DNA from: Bacteroidales bacterium | GTDB lineage: Bacteria > Bacteroidota > Bacteroidia > Bacteroidales > WCHB1-69 | Assembly (NCBI GenBank): GCA_017549765.1 | Contig: JAFYNM010000005.1 | Location: 1-63,706, forward strand | Direction of reading: 5' to 3' | DNA: 63,706 nucleotides | Shown: in pieces, positions 11,101 to 16,798 of the stretch | Position numbering within the stretch: position 1 is the first letter of the stretch | How the letters are laid out: every line of letters starts with the position of its first letter | Notes under the pieces: generated by a model | The model's database searches: none | The model's input: the letters and a program-made list of their open reading frames with translations, nothing else | Told to the model about the DNA's origin: nothing | Program-made: the position numbers and the translations under genes

Positions 11101-13525
11101 TGGTGGTGAATGTCTGGAAAGGACTCCATAGGGAGTTGTTGAATTCGCAGTGACCCTGTACCTGCCAGATATAGGTGGTGTTGTTGGAAAGGCCAGCAAG
11201 ATCATAATAAGAATTGGTGAGTCCATTGACGATAGTCCAGGTTCCTGACGAGATCTCATAGACTTGGACTTCGTCAATGCCTACGCCATAGCCATAGCCG
11301 TCGGTCATCTTGAAGGCAATCTGATAGTTGTTGGCAAGGTTTGGCAGGGTGAGGCTCTCATTGGTCCACGTTTCATGGTTTTCAGCAGTATGGAACAGCA
11401 ACTGCCAAGCGCCGCCGTTTACACGATAATAGACATCCAAGGAATCTATATCTCCACTCCAGTCTCTATTGATGTAAGAGAAGTTGAGGGTGGCATTGGC
11501 GGCACCGCTCAGGTCCATGACGGGAGAGATCAGGTAGGTGGCATCACCTGAGCTCGAATGGGTGATAAGGGCATTATAGTGCCCTGCGGCGGCTCCGATT
11601 TCAATGCCATCATAGTCACCTGTGGAGACGTGCCAGGACCCCGTGCCGTTTTCAGACAAGGAAGTCCAGCCATTCGGCATGGCACTGCCCTCAAAGTTTT
11701 CGCTCAGATAGACTTGGGCCGGCCGACAACGCAAGTTGTAGTGATCGTGGCCGCCACTCCAGTAAAGAGAAGCCGAGGAGGGATGCGCTGAGGCATGAAG
11801 GTTGGTAGGCTCGGGACATGGGTTCGGTGTGATGCCGATACGGATGTTGTTCCGGTAGAGGATAAAAATTGTGCTACCACTGAAAGATGTGCTGCCAATC
11901 GTTGGCCGGGTATTATCACTGTACCAGGAGATGGCCATGGTGTCGGTGGTGGGAGTAGTGTAGAATTTGTAGTTGCTGCCAGGATATCCGTAGGTGGTGT
12001 CGAGGAAACAGACTAGCAGGTTGCCGCCCGTGTAGTTGAAGGGCGTGTCAAAATGGATGGTGATCCATCCCGCTCCAGAAGCCGAGAAGGTGCCCTGCCA
12101 TACCCGGTTGCTCTCTGTCACAGACACCATGTCGGTGTTGGAGGAAAACTTGTTTTTGGTGGTGTTCAATAGGTATAGTTTCACATTGTTCATCGTAAAA
12201 CTGTTCGAGTAGGCATAATGGAAACTGAGGGAGTCGATGGTTCCGCCATTGGGCACGTTGATCTCTTCCGCCTTATAGATCTGTTGCGTCAGAGAGTAGT
12301 TATAGTACATGTCGACGGGAAGACGATAGTAGCTATCAGTGCCTTCCCCAATGGTCGGATAGTCCACTACAGTATTAGGTGCGACGCCCAGTTTGATGTT
12401 GGAACGATCACCATGTCTATAAATGTTTCCACTCCAAGCGGAGAGATTGTAGGGGTCAGGGTCGGTATCATAACTGGATTGATAAATGACACTGTTGTAC
12501 TTATAGGTATAGTAAAAATTGCGATAAGAGTTCCCGGGGGTGTTCTCGTGCATGGCCACCATCAGGTTGCTGGTGCCATCGTATTCGAAAGGTACATCCA
12601 AGGTGATGGTGTTCCAACCTTCGGATACGGTCCAGTCCCCTTCATAGACCACATCGGAGGTGCTCACGGGTTCAAAATCGGTATTGCTGGAAAAAGTGCT
12701 CCGCGATACCTGTTTCATATAGAGAGTGATGTGGTTGGTTTGTGGAGAGGTGGACTGCATATTGAAACTGACGCTCTGGATAGAGCCGCCAGCAGGCAAC
12801 CCTATCTCCTCAGCAGTATAGATTTGCTCTACAAAGGAATAGGAATAGCTGCTTTGATAGGGACTGCCGGCAGTGGTGTATATGCCCGTACCGATAGCAA
12901 CCTCCTGGCTGTTCGGTGTGATGTTAAACCGGATATCGGCGCGATAAGCATAAAGGTTCTTACTACCACTCCAACTGGAAAAGGCTTGGAGATTGGGCCG
13001 TTGGCTGTCGCTGTACCAAGAAAGTGCCCGGTTACCGGTAGTGGTCGTGGTATAAAAGGTGAAAGAAGTACCTGGATACCCGTAGATGGTATCGAGCAGA
13101 CAGACGAGCAGGTTGCGGCCGTCATACTCGAAAGGCTGGTCAAGGGTGAGGGTGAGCCAGCCACTGCCCGATGCCGACAAGTTGCCGTCATACACCATGT
13201 TGTCGAAGCTGATGGGCACCATGTCGGTGGTGGACTCAAAAGAGCTTTTGGAGGTGTTCATCAGAAACACCTGGATGTTGCCCAAATTGAAACTGCCGGT
13301 ATGGGCATAGTGGAAACTGATGGAGGTGATGGTGCCTCCGACCGGCACCCCGATCTCTTCCGCTGTATAAATCTCCTGTGTCAAGGAGTAATGAAAATAC
13401 ATATTTAGCGGAAGCCGATAGCTGGTGGTGGTACCCTCACCGATGGTGACGGTGGTCTGGGCTTTCAACGCGCCTGGAATCAAGGCCAAGGCAATCAAGG
13501 TCAGAAGGAAGTAGATCTTTTTCAT
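1..13525 (-). CDS. Giant secreted multi-domain adhesin-like protein (C-terminus off the left edge)
   Basis: The frame opens at ATG 13525 and stays open to position 1, giving at least 4508 residues; the C-terminus is missing. Frame continuity was spot-checked at 10678, 5605 and 151, which share one phase. A signal peptide (residues 1-23, starting MKKIYFLLTLIALALIPG) leads into three ~180-residue beta modules (24-565). A cleaved-adhesin-like domain follows (~600-765), apparently inserted into an Fn3 fold. Twelve tandem units of ~240 residues (~810-3715) each pair a MAM/cleaved-adhesin-like jelly roll, with a recurring W-Y-V-D-D-V strand, with an Fn3 domain. Then come an Ig-like domain (~3720-3785) and at least fourteen 52-residue repeats. 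A surface adhesin or matrix protein exported by T9SS is inferred; a sorting domain beyond the edge is expected but not seen. No function can be assigned. Confidence 0.9.
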   Translation of the reverse strand, partial: MKKIYFLLTLIALALIPGALKAQTTVTIGEGTTTSYRLPLNMYFHYSLTQEIYTAEEIGVPVGGTITSISFHYAHTGSFNLGNIQVFLMNTSKSSFESTTDMVPISFDNMVYDGNLSASGSGWLTLTLDQPFEYDGRNLLVCLLDTIYGYPGTSFTFYTTTTTGNRALSWYSDSQRPNLQAFSSWSGSKNLYAYRADIRFNITPNSQEVAIGTGIYTTAGSPYQSSYSYSFVEQIYTAEEIGLPAGGSIQSVSFNMQSTSPQTNHITLYMKQVSRSTFSSNTDFEPVSTSDVVYEGDWTVSEGWNTITLDVPFEYDGTSNLMVAMHENTPGNSYRNFYYTYKYNSVIYQSSYDTDPDPYNLSAWSGNIYRHGDRSNIKLGVAPNTVVDYPTIGEGTDSYYRLPVDMYYNYSLTQQIYKAEEINVPNGGTIDSLSFHYAYSNSFTMNNVKLYLLNTTKNKFSSNTDMVSVTESNRVWQGTFSASGAGWITIHFDTPFNYTGGNLLVCFLDTTYGYPGSNYKFYTTPTTDTMAISWYSDNTRPTIGSTSFSGSTIFILYRNNIRIGITPNPCPEPTNLHASAHPSSASLYWSGGHDHYNLRCRPAQVYLSENFEGSAMPNGWTSLSENGTGSWHVSTGDYDGIEIGAAAGHYNALITHSSSGDATYLISPVMDLSGAANATLNFSYINRDWSGDIDSLDVYYRVNGGAWQLLFHTAENHETWTNESLTLPNLANNYQIAFKMTDGYGYGVGIDEVQVYEISSGTWTIVNGLTNSYYDLAGLSNNTTYIWQVQGHCEFNNSLWSPFQTFTTNCDMVQTPYAESFETESNFSCWTPIAGTRRYNGTTYNGSYSLQFKGTTDNLILLPDIDNAIQEVKISFYLRPESYTNAACGTFEFGYLTDPTNINSFVTVNSYSYSDWASNGYALRTEYLTELPDNAILAFRHHPTDTTSGWYVDNVNIDNDEDLCRIPYHLTATNITTTSATLNWEARGDETAWNLYYRKVSDGGNFFVSNITKPYTLSGLDPGSRYQYYVRALCTGYSSSSSNNSEIRYFTTECDVNLPYTETFESGDATTCWTLVSGSAERSSSNNHGGSYKLIFYGSLSNIIALPELNQSISNLQLSFWTRPESYTYSSCGTFDVGYMTDPTDASTFVAVNTYSYNDWTSNDYLEKTEYFPDAPSGARIAFRHNANSTDYYWYVDDLEVTNPGCMAPHQLRATNISNTAVTLDWTPRAGASVWRIYYKKSTESSYSNTMVSSHPYTIDGLTTGATYEFKVQTLCTTASDFSESIYITTGCGSNPIPYAYDFETVPPMECWTALTGSITRHLYSSNNHTPGGVAFLRIYGDINRVITLPEFEQPISNLQLSFWTRPESYTNGYSGTFDVGYLTDPTDTSTFVVINTYRYNDWTSATYMHKVEYFTSAPAGSRIAFRNNATRSNWYWFVDDVEVTEAPDCIPPYHLTAAVSSTAASLDWTPRGNETAWTIYYKKAGASNFSYQNVYNHPYTLNNLEEGAEYQFYVKASCGNYSYSTPSDTVTFTPTCNQTIPYAYNFESYAPFMCWTPLSGSVTRYSGSSYNHTPGGYYRLHFQGSYSNIIAMPAFDQPISNLQLSFWTRPESYTYSSCGTFDVGYLTDPTDASTFVAVNTYSYDDWTSDAYLQKTEYFTHAPAGSRIAFRHNANADYYWYVDDVVVTAAPACIPPHHLTADVNGNSVTLDWTARGNETSWNLHYRKVGDASFTTVNQITKPYTLNGLDEKTQYECYVVAYCGSSSTSIPSDTCTFITTCGPQYLPYSYGFETEDPLSCWYPVSGTMTRCYASHSGSRSLQFSGSNTRVIVLPAFEQPISNLQLSFWTCPEYINSLCGTFDVGYMTDLSDPSSFVVVNTYSYNDWTTNSFLKKTEYFAGAPAGAYMAFRHNANGSSYEWFVDDVEVTYYSCKVPYHLTINNKDANSITLDWTARDSETAWKLCYRKSTSSFYTTVNVTSKPYTLTGLEPNTGYVCYVKADCGGGLLSDPSETISFITECGIQSIPYQYTFEEDAPFRCWNSLSGYSYRYSGDTYNHTSGGYYSLRIRQGDMILLPPFDQPTGNLQLSFWTYPYKTSYDLDTLSVGYLTNPDNPETFVEVASYYSNDWTMSSAYKLKMVHFAGAPSNATIAIRSKGHNNEWYVDDVVVTESSACQMPQQLTATGITAHSATLGWTAYNGESAWKLFYKRNSDASYTEVANVTSNPYSLSGLDAGTEYFFYVQAVCGSENQSNPSEVNSFITGCENYSLPYAYDFTDPGPLTCWTVLAQSGSAYRYYYYDHSPEGNGYCFYFYNSVMALPAFNQPISNLQLSFWARTCNGNSVIEVGYMTDPADASTFVLVNSYNSNDWFTSDCPYYHITEYFTGAPAGAHIAIRGVDSWYIDDVEVTVSPGCKAPYQLTVANVTENSASLNWTARGGETSWNLCYKKTTDDNYTTLYNIHTKPYTLTGLETNTQYQFYVTAVCGSASISAPSATKSFATHCGDESIPYIYDFENSDPFSCWIPVSGSVTRYTSNNHTPGGSIHLHFSGSTSNIVAMPAFDQPISNLQLSFWTRPESYSSSNCGTFDVGYMTDPADASTFVVVNTYSYDDWTSNYYLEKTEHFTGAPAGAHIAFRHNANSSGWYWYVDDVTVTSGSSTCASPSELAAITVTSNSATLNWTAGGSETAWNLHYRKVGDADYTILSNISKPYTLTGLEPRSTYEAYVTARCGSGNSFPSESITFTTQCAPYSIPYSYDFETYEPLNCWSNVSGNGSNISYFTNIPDNLFLRIYSGVVALPQFNQSIQNLQLTFQIRPYYYSDSGSGTFDVGYLTNPTDASTFVVVSTYNYSDWVAGNFLQKTEYFTGAPAGACMALRNNATNNSCWWGIDNVSVTVASSCKAPHQLTATDITTNSAKLNWTARGSENQWILYYRKVGATSYSSKSVSSKPYTLTGLESGTLYEYYVRAVCSSTSSNNNETYVFSTECGTYALPYTENFNVSPTSKMKCWTKVAGSYDFFTSSNSNVYLRFKSDTPRILALPAFNQPISNLQLSFQTCPESYNSKCGTFDVGYMTDLTDASTFVAVNTYSYDDWTSYSFVKKTEYFTGAPAGAFIAFRHNANNADWYWYVDDVEVKVASCKVPYQLTATNITSNSATLNWTPRGSETAWRLYYKKSTDSLYTVVNNASKPYVLTGLESTTSYEFYVTASCGGSSVSDPSETAFFSTTCNDQTPIPYSYDFETAGPLNCWNFISVPDYGRSNSSSIIHPNSSDSPTYLYVYGSAGTVTLPQFNQPIRDLQLSFWLCPWYNSSYSGTFEVGYITSLAVDTATFVPMAIYSYDEWSSSTLMQKIVYFNGAPNGSYIAFRVNGNSSYEWVLDDVIVTMAPSCTTAQPSVSNVTSTSATISWNPQGSHNSWNLYYKTSSESEYTVVPNVTSSPYTLTGLYSGTPYECYLEGVCSGGTTSDPSPTIAFTTECGTNTSVPYYYDFEEAAPFACWTPIAGETEIVNWSNYNHTEGGYHSLEFYNINSYIALPKFANATNTLQISLWLQRPYTYNGGFNGNGTFSVGYMTNLADLNTFVPVATFDYDEWDSTEFRQKVVQMTDAPAQSYIVLCKKGVTPTGSYVAWFADDVEVSLIPVCDAPVDLDVDNVSTESATLYWTSDNGPWDIMLNGTLIENVTGTTYHFNNLVSNTTYQVKVRSFCPGIGESEWSDVATFTTQAHIVPSYITFQGNTTICQGETTTINATSNVPGTYVWNTGTTGAQATLSAGTYTVTITTSTGDQLSSSITIVANPTYHVTDTKTICQSQLPYIWNGKTFTGASTQTATLQTVNGCDSVVTMTLIINPIYNVTDAVTICESELPYSWNDIVFSEAGTQTSTFQTVNGCDSVVTLTLTVNPTYEVTDTRTICASELPYSWNGKIFTNTGTQTATLQTVNGCDSIVTMTLTVNPTYNVTETRAVCPGALPYTWNGKTFTAAGTQTATLQTIHGCDSVVTMTLTINTAFNITEERSVCMNELPYTWNGKIFTNAGTQTATLQSVSGCDSIVTMVLTVNPIYNVTDAVTICESELPYSWNDIVFSEAGTQTSTFQTVNGCDSVVTLTLTVNPTYEVTDTKTICQSALPYSWNGKTFTAAGTQSATLQTVNGCDSVVTMTLIVNPTYNVTDTKTICQSALPYSWNGKTFTAAGTQTATLQTVNGCDSVVTMTLTVNPTYNVTDTKTICQSALPYSWNGKTFTAAGTQTATLQTVNGCDSVVTMTLIVNPTYNVTDTKTICQSALPYSWNGKTFTAAGTQTATLQTVNGCDSVVTMTLIVNPTYNVTDTRTICQSALPYTWNGKTFTAAGTQSATLQTVNGCDSVVTMTLVVNTAYTTTDSKAICQSQLPYTWNGVTFTAAGTQTATLQSVSGCDSIVTMILTVNPTYNVTDTKTICQSALPYTWNGKTFNAAGTQTATLETVNGCDSVVTMTLIVNPTYNVTDTKTICQSALPYSWNGKTFTAAGTQTATLQTVNGCDSV
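2380..11105 (-). repeat. Twelve tandem ~720-755 bp modules (jelly roll + Fn3) inside the giant gene
   Basis: The strand coding for the W-Y-V-D-D-V motif occurs near 10661, 9924, 9190, 8465, 7748, 7024, 6308, 5577, 4855, 4135, 3393 and 2638, so the spacing is 716-755 bp. Each module has a ~150-residue jelly roll (landmarks: C-W near its start, then L-S-F-W, G-T-F-x-V-G-Y-x-T, D-W-x-S, A-F-R-x-N). A ~90-residue Fn3 domain follows (landmarks: A-T-L-N-W-T, Y-Y-R-K, Y-T-L-T-G-L, Y-x-F-Y-V). Unlike the 156-bp array, the copies differ in length and sequence, so they look older. Confidence 0.88.
11830..13456 (-). repeat. Three ~180-residue N-terminal modules of the giant protein
   Basis: Three copies start with an I-G-x-G-T element followed by Y-R-L-P. 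They share Q-x-I-Y-x-A-E-E-I, P-x-G-G-x-I, L-L-V-C-x-L-D-T and a Y-P-G element before Y-x-F-Y. They begin at roughly residues 24, 205 and 382. I recognise them only as a beta-rich module found at the N-terminus of Bacteroidota surface proteins; no ligand is evident. Confidence 0.75.
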
Positions 13526-13805
13526 AGCAACATATTTTTGTAATTATTATTTCTAATGTAAGGAGTCACAATAATAAAAAATCTATCCTTATTATGCAAT
13601 AAGTAAATTTACTCATTTTTACAATAAAAGAAAAGGAAGGATATTTATTCTGTAAATACTTTTATTTCAATATTTTAATATAAAAACCACGGCTTGGAAA
13701 GCAGCGAAGGCTTACCATTCCGGCCAAGACAGGAGACATGTCTTTTGGCGGATGAAGGGAGGAAAAGTGAAAGTAGCGACGACAGCGGCTTCTTCCCGAC
13801 TGGGT
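13526..13805 (-). promoter_or_regulatory. AT-rich upstream region of the giant gene, with a 12-bp palindrome
   Basis: This 280-bp gap separates the end of holA from the start of the giant gene. The half next to the giant gene is very AT-rich. It contains a perfect palindrome AGTAAATTTACT at 13602-13613 and an imperfect one (TTATTATGCAATAA) just beside it at 13589-13602. I see no clear TAnnTTTG box. The palindrome could be an operator, but in such AT-rich sequence chance is possible. The half next to holA shows nothing I can name. Confidence 0.3.
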
Positions 13806-14813
13806 TTATGATGCTGGTTCTGTCAACTTCATCATCATCTCCTTCAAAAGTTCTTCGTCATCGGCATTGGAGCCTAGACCTTTGCATTTCAGGTCATATT
13901 CTCGAAGGATGGAGATGTTCCGGATCAGCTCGTTCAGGGTGTGGTTGCGGGCGTACCCGATGTTTTTATTGGCGATATACTGGTTCTTGATGTTCATGGC
14001 GGCGGCCAGGGCCTCCTTGTTGTTTTTGTCTGGGGCCAGATGGTAGGCGATGAGGCCTTGGTAAAAGCGGGCCAGCATGGTAATGGTCTTGATGTTGGGA
14101 TTCTCCTTGAGATGCTGTGCGAAGTTGAGCGTGATCTTGTAGGCGCGTGCGCGGTCTTTGGCACCCAAAGCCTCTTGCAGCTCGAAGATGTTGTACTCCT
14201 TGTTGATGCCGATATGGTGTTCTATGACCTCGGGGGTGATGGCACTCCCCGCAGGCAAGGCAAGCTTCAACTTGCCGAACTCGCTGTAGATGTGCGTCAG
14301 GTCGTTGCCCATGTGCTCGGCCAGTAGCTGAGCCATGTTGGGGTTGAGATCGAAACCGAACTCTTTGGCCAGGTTCAGGATCCACTTGGGCACGTCCCAG
14401 TCGCGGATGGGGTCGGAGCTGAAGACGGCGCCAGAGGCTTCGAAGGCCTTCAAAGCCTCTTTGGTAGGCTTTCCGTATTTGTAGCACACCACCAGGATGG
14501 TAGAGGGAATGGGACTCTTGGCATATTCCACCAGAGCGTTGAACTCTTTCAGCTTCTTGGCCTCCTTGACGATGACCAGCAGCTTGTCGCTGCCGAAGGG
14601 GAACTGTTTCGCCGAGGCGGCCACGTCGGCGCCCTGGCTGTCCTGCCCATAGAAGACCACCTGGTTGAAGTTGCGGTTCTCCTCCTCTATCACCTCCTGC
14701 TCGAACCGCTCGCAGAGACGGTCGATGAAATAGGGCTCCTCGCCCATCAGAAGGTAGGTCGGCTGGTAGTCTTTCTTGTCTAACTGCTTGTTAAGCTCCT
14801 CAAATTTGATCAT
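13806..14813 (-). CDS. holA: DNA polymerase III delta subunit
   Basis: The 335-residue protein starts M-I-K-F-E-E-L-N and has the family's L-L-M-G-E-E-P-Y-F-I-D element near residue 20. Later elements include V-V-F-Y-G-Q-D, the L-L-V-I-V-K-E-A-K-K-L strand and a helical C-terminal third, as expected for HolA of the clamp loader, which opens the beta clamp for loading on DNA. The frame is open 23 codons further upstream to 14882. However, a TATCTTTG promoter box lies at 14837-14844, inside that extension, so ATG 14813 is the sensible start. The gene is a single unit with its own promoter. Confidence 0.93.
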   Translation of the reverse strand: MIKFEELNKQLDKKDYQPTYLLMGEEPYFIDRLCERFEQEVIEEENRNFNQVVFYGQDSQGADVAASAKQFPFGSDKLLVIVKEAKKLKEFNALVEYAKSPIPSTILVVCYKYGKPTKEALKAFEASGAVFSSDPIRDWDVPKWILNLAKEFGFDLNPNMAQLLAEHMGNDLTHIYSEFGKLKLALPAGSAITPEVIEHHIGINKEYNIFELQEALGAKDRARAYKITLNFAQHLKENPNIKTITMLARFYQGLIAYHLAPDKNNKEALAAAMNIKNQYIANKNIGYARNHTLNELIRNISILREYDLKCKGLGSNADDEELLKEMMMKLTEPAS

Positions 14814-14836
14814 CGTTGACTGTTTTAGTGCGGCGG

Positions 14837-14844
14837 CAAAGATA
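14837..14844 (-). promoter_or_regulatory. Promoter -7 box (TATCTTTG) for holA
   Basis: TATCTTTG followed by GCCGCCGC matches the Bacteroidota -7 consensus TAnnTTTG. It fixes the holA start downstream at 14813. Confidence 0.75.
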
Positions 14845-14865
14845 CAAAAATAGGAGGACATATAA

Positions 14866-14898
14866 AGCAAAAAGCTGTTCACAAGGAACAGCTTTTCA
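14866..14898 (-). terminator. Rho-independent terminator after rpmA
   Basis: The arms AAAAGCTGTTC and GAACAGCTTTT enclose a 5-nt loop, and a T-rich tail follows on the minus strand. It lies between the rpmA stop and the holA promoter. Confidence 0.8.
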
Positions 14899-14939
14899 CC
14901 AAAAAATCAAACATTATGAATAAATACATTACGTTAACA

Positions 14940-15197
14940 TTATTCTTGAGGAATAACGGAAACGAATGATTTGTCTTTGTAGGTCTTTCTGAAAGAAACG
15001 ATACCATCGCAGAGCGCGTACAGGGTGTGATCCTTGCCCATGCCGACATTCTGGCCGGGGTTATGGACCGTACCTCTTTGGCGAACGATGATGTTACCAG
15101 CTTTGGCGAATTGACCGCCAAATATCTTCAGACCTAATCTCTTGCTATGTGATTCGCGGCCGTTCTGTGAACTACCGACACCTTTTTTATGTGCCAT
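14940..15197 (-). CDS. rpmA: 50S ribosomal protein L27
   Basis: The 85-residue protein begins [16 protein letters not shown] and has [10 protein letters not shown] and N-I-I-V-R-Q-R-G-T, all diagnostic of L27. The N-terminal tail of L27 reaches the peptidyl transferase centre. It starts directly with the mature-type A-H-K-K sequence, without the cleavable extension found in Firmicutes. It lies 32 bp downstream of rplU in the usual L21-L27 operon. Confidence 0.98.
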   Translation of the reverse strand: MAHKKGVGSSQNGRESHSKRLGLKIFGGQFAKAGNIIVRQRGTVHNPGQNVGMGKDHTLYALCDGIVSFRKTYKDKSFVSVIPQE

Positions 15198-15229
15198 ATC
15201 TTTTTGTTTTTATTAGTTAATAATCAATG

Positions 15230-15541
15230 TTACAACAGAATGTCATCAATCTTGATGGCGGTCAGATACTGACGATGGCCATTCAATTTCTGATATCCTT
15301 TTCTTCTTTTTTTCTTGAAAACAAGAACCTTGTCACCTTTGAGGTGTTTGATAACGGTAGCGGATACGGAAGCACCATCCACGGTAGGCGTACCCACTTT
15401 CACATCACCGTCGTTGCCGACCAGCATCACGCGGTCGAATTTCACTTGGGATCCTTCTTCAGCCTGAAGGCGTTGAACATAGACTCTGCGGTCTTTTTCA
15501 ATCTTGAATTGTTGCCCGGCTATTTCTACAATTGCGTACAT
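15230..15541 (-). CDS. rplU: 50S ribosomal protein L21
   Basis: The 103-residue protein has the L21 start M-Y-A-I-V-E-I-A-G-Q-Q-F-K-I and the C-terminal K-K-K-R-R-K-G-Y-Q-K-L-N-G-H-R-Q element that contacts 23S rRNA. It is the first gene of the rplU-rpmA operon, which is driven by a TATTTTTG box 36 bp upstream. Confidence 0.98.
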   Translation of the reverse strand: MYAIVEIAGQQFKIEKDRRVYVQRLQAEEGSQVKFDRVMLVGNDGDVKVGTPTVDGASVSATVIKHLKGDKVLVFKKKRRKGYQKLNGHRQYLTAIKIDDILL

Positions 15542-15576
15542 TTTTTAAGTTTTTTAGTTACTAAAATTTCGGGCCG

Positions 15577-15584
15577 CAAAAATA
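15577..15584 (-). promoter_or_regulatory. Promoter -7 box (TATTTTTG) for rplU-rpmA
   Basis: TATTTTTG followed by CGGCCC lies in the divergent gap between rplU and the protease gene. It is oriented toward rplU. Confidence 0.7.
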
Positions 15585-15667
15585 AAAAAAATTCAAATAT
15601 TTTTTTGCACCCTGCAATTTTTTTTACCATCATTCGTTTATAGTATGCTTTTTTTAAAAAATATAGT

Positions 15668-16771
15668 ATGAAAATGACTCTCAATATAGTAAAGAAAACT
15701 TTGATTATCACAACGTTACTTATAACGTTCGCCTACTCTCCCCTCTTCTCTCAGGGACGTGCCGGATACGTCGATTTGACCTATGCCGCCGAGCATTCGG
15801 TGAATGCCGTCACCTACATCAAGACAGAATTTGTGCAGAAAAACTCGCTTTGGGACGATTTTTTCAGCGGTTCTTTCTGGGAGAATTTCTTCGGCACGGC
15901 GCCGAGCATGTACCCCCTGCAGGCTGCCGGCTCCGGGGTCCTGGTTTCTCCAGACGGCTACATCCTGACCAACAACCACGTGGTGGAGGATGCCGTCAAG
16001 GTGACGATCACCTTGTACGACAAGCGGGAGTATGCGGGCACGGTGGTGGGCACCGATCCCAAATCGGACCTGGCCCTCATCAAGATTGACGAGGTCAACC
16101 TGCCCTATCTGCAGTTTGCCAACTCCGACTCTGTCCGTCTGGGCGAGTGGGTCTTGGCTGTCGGCAACCCCTTGTCGCTGCACACGACGGTGACGGCGGG
16201 CATCATCAGCGCAAAAGCCCGTCAGCTGACGCTGTCCCGCAATAAGAACACGGAAGAGTCGTACATCCAGACCGATGCGGCCATCAACCCGGGCAACAGC
16301 GGTGGCGCGTTGGTCAACGCGCAGGGCAAGCTGGTGGGCATCAACTCCGCCATCGCCTCCGGTGACGGCTATTTCACCGGCTATTCCTTCGCCATTCCTT
16401 CCAATATCGCCCAGAAGGTCTACCACGACCTGCGCGACTACGGCAAGATGCAGAAGGCCTACCTGGGACTCTCCATGATCGAGATCAACGCGGAGGTGGC
16501 ACGGGAATACAACCTGTCGGAGATCAAAGGTATCTATGTGGCCTCGGTGGAAGAGAAGGGAGCCGCCATCCAGAATGGCTTGCAGGAGGGAGATGTCATC
16601 CTCTCCATCGAGAATATGCCGGTCAACAGTTTCGCCGAAGTGCTGGGCGTGCTCAACACCAAATCACCGGGTGACAAGGTACGGGTGAAATATCTGCGCG
16701 ACGGAATGGAGAAGACCCAGACCATCACCCTGCTGAACGAGAATGGCACCACCGACATCGTGAAAGACTAA
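15668..16771 (+). CDS. HtrA/DegP-like periplasmic serine protease (S1C) with one PDZ domain
   Basis: The 367-residue protein has an N-terminal signal sequence (residues ~8-28) and a trypsin-like domain. The triad is visible: His in T-N-N-H-V-V, Asp in S-D-L-A-L-I, Ser in P-G-N-S-G-G-A-L. A single PDZ domain (~270-355) follows, with the V-L-G-V-L-N and G-D-K-V-R-V elements. This is the DegS/HhoB-like layout rather than the two-PDZ DegP layout. Periplasmic quality control or a regulated protease role is inferred from the family. An aromatic loop (S-F-W-E-N-F-F-G) precedes the catalytic core. It lies 27 bp upstream of rpoD and may be cotranscribed with it. A second ATG at 15674 is equally possible. 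Confidence 0.93.
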   Translation: MKMTLNIVKKTLIITTLLITFAYSPLFSQGRAGYVDLTYAAEHSVNAVTYIKTEFVQKNSLWDDFFSGSFWENFFGTAPSMYPLQAAGSGVLVSPDGYILTNNHVVEDAVKVTITLYDKREYAGTVVGTDPKSDLALIKIDEVNLPYLQFANSDSVRLGEWVLAVGNPLSLHTTVTAGIISAKARQLTLSRNKNTEESYIQTDAAINPGNSGGALVNAQGKLVGINSAIASGDGYFTGYSFAIPSNIAQKVYHDLRDYGKMQKAYLGLSMIEINAEVAREYNLSEIKGIYVASVEEKGAAIQNGLQEGDVILSIENMPVNSFAEVLGVLNTKSPGDKVRVKYLRDGMEKTQTITLLNENGTTDIVKD

Positions 16772-16798
16772 CCTATACATTTTAATAAGAAACAAGAT

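Noticed and set aside
1449-13408. Many plus-strand open frames of 60-400 codons opposite the giant gene
   Set aside because: They are mirror frames of repeated GC-rich coding sequence, have no starts with promoters, and their low-complexity translations repeat with the modules.
15198-15229. Separate promoter between rplU and rpmA
   Set aside because: The 32-bp gap has no TAnnTTTG box; cotranscription is the standard arrangement.
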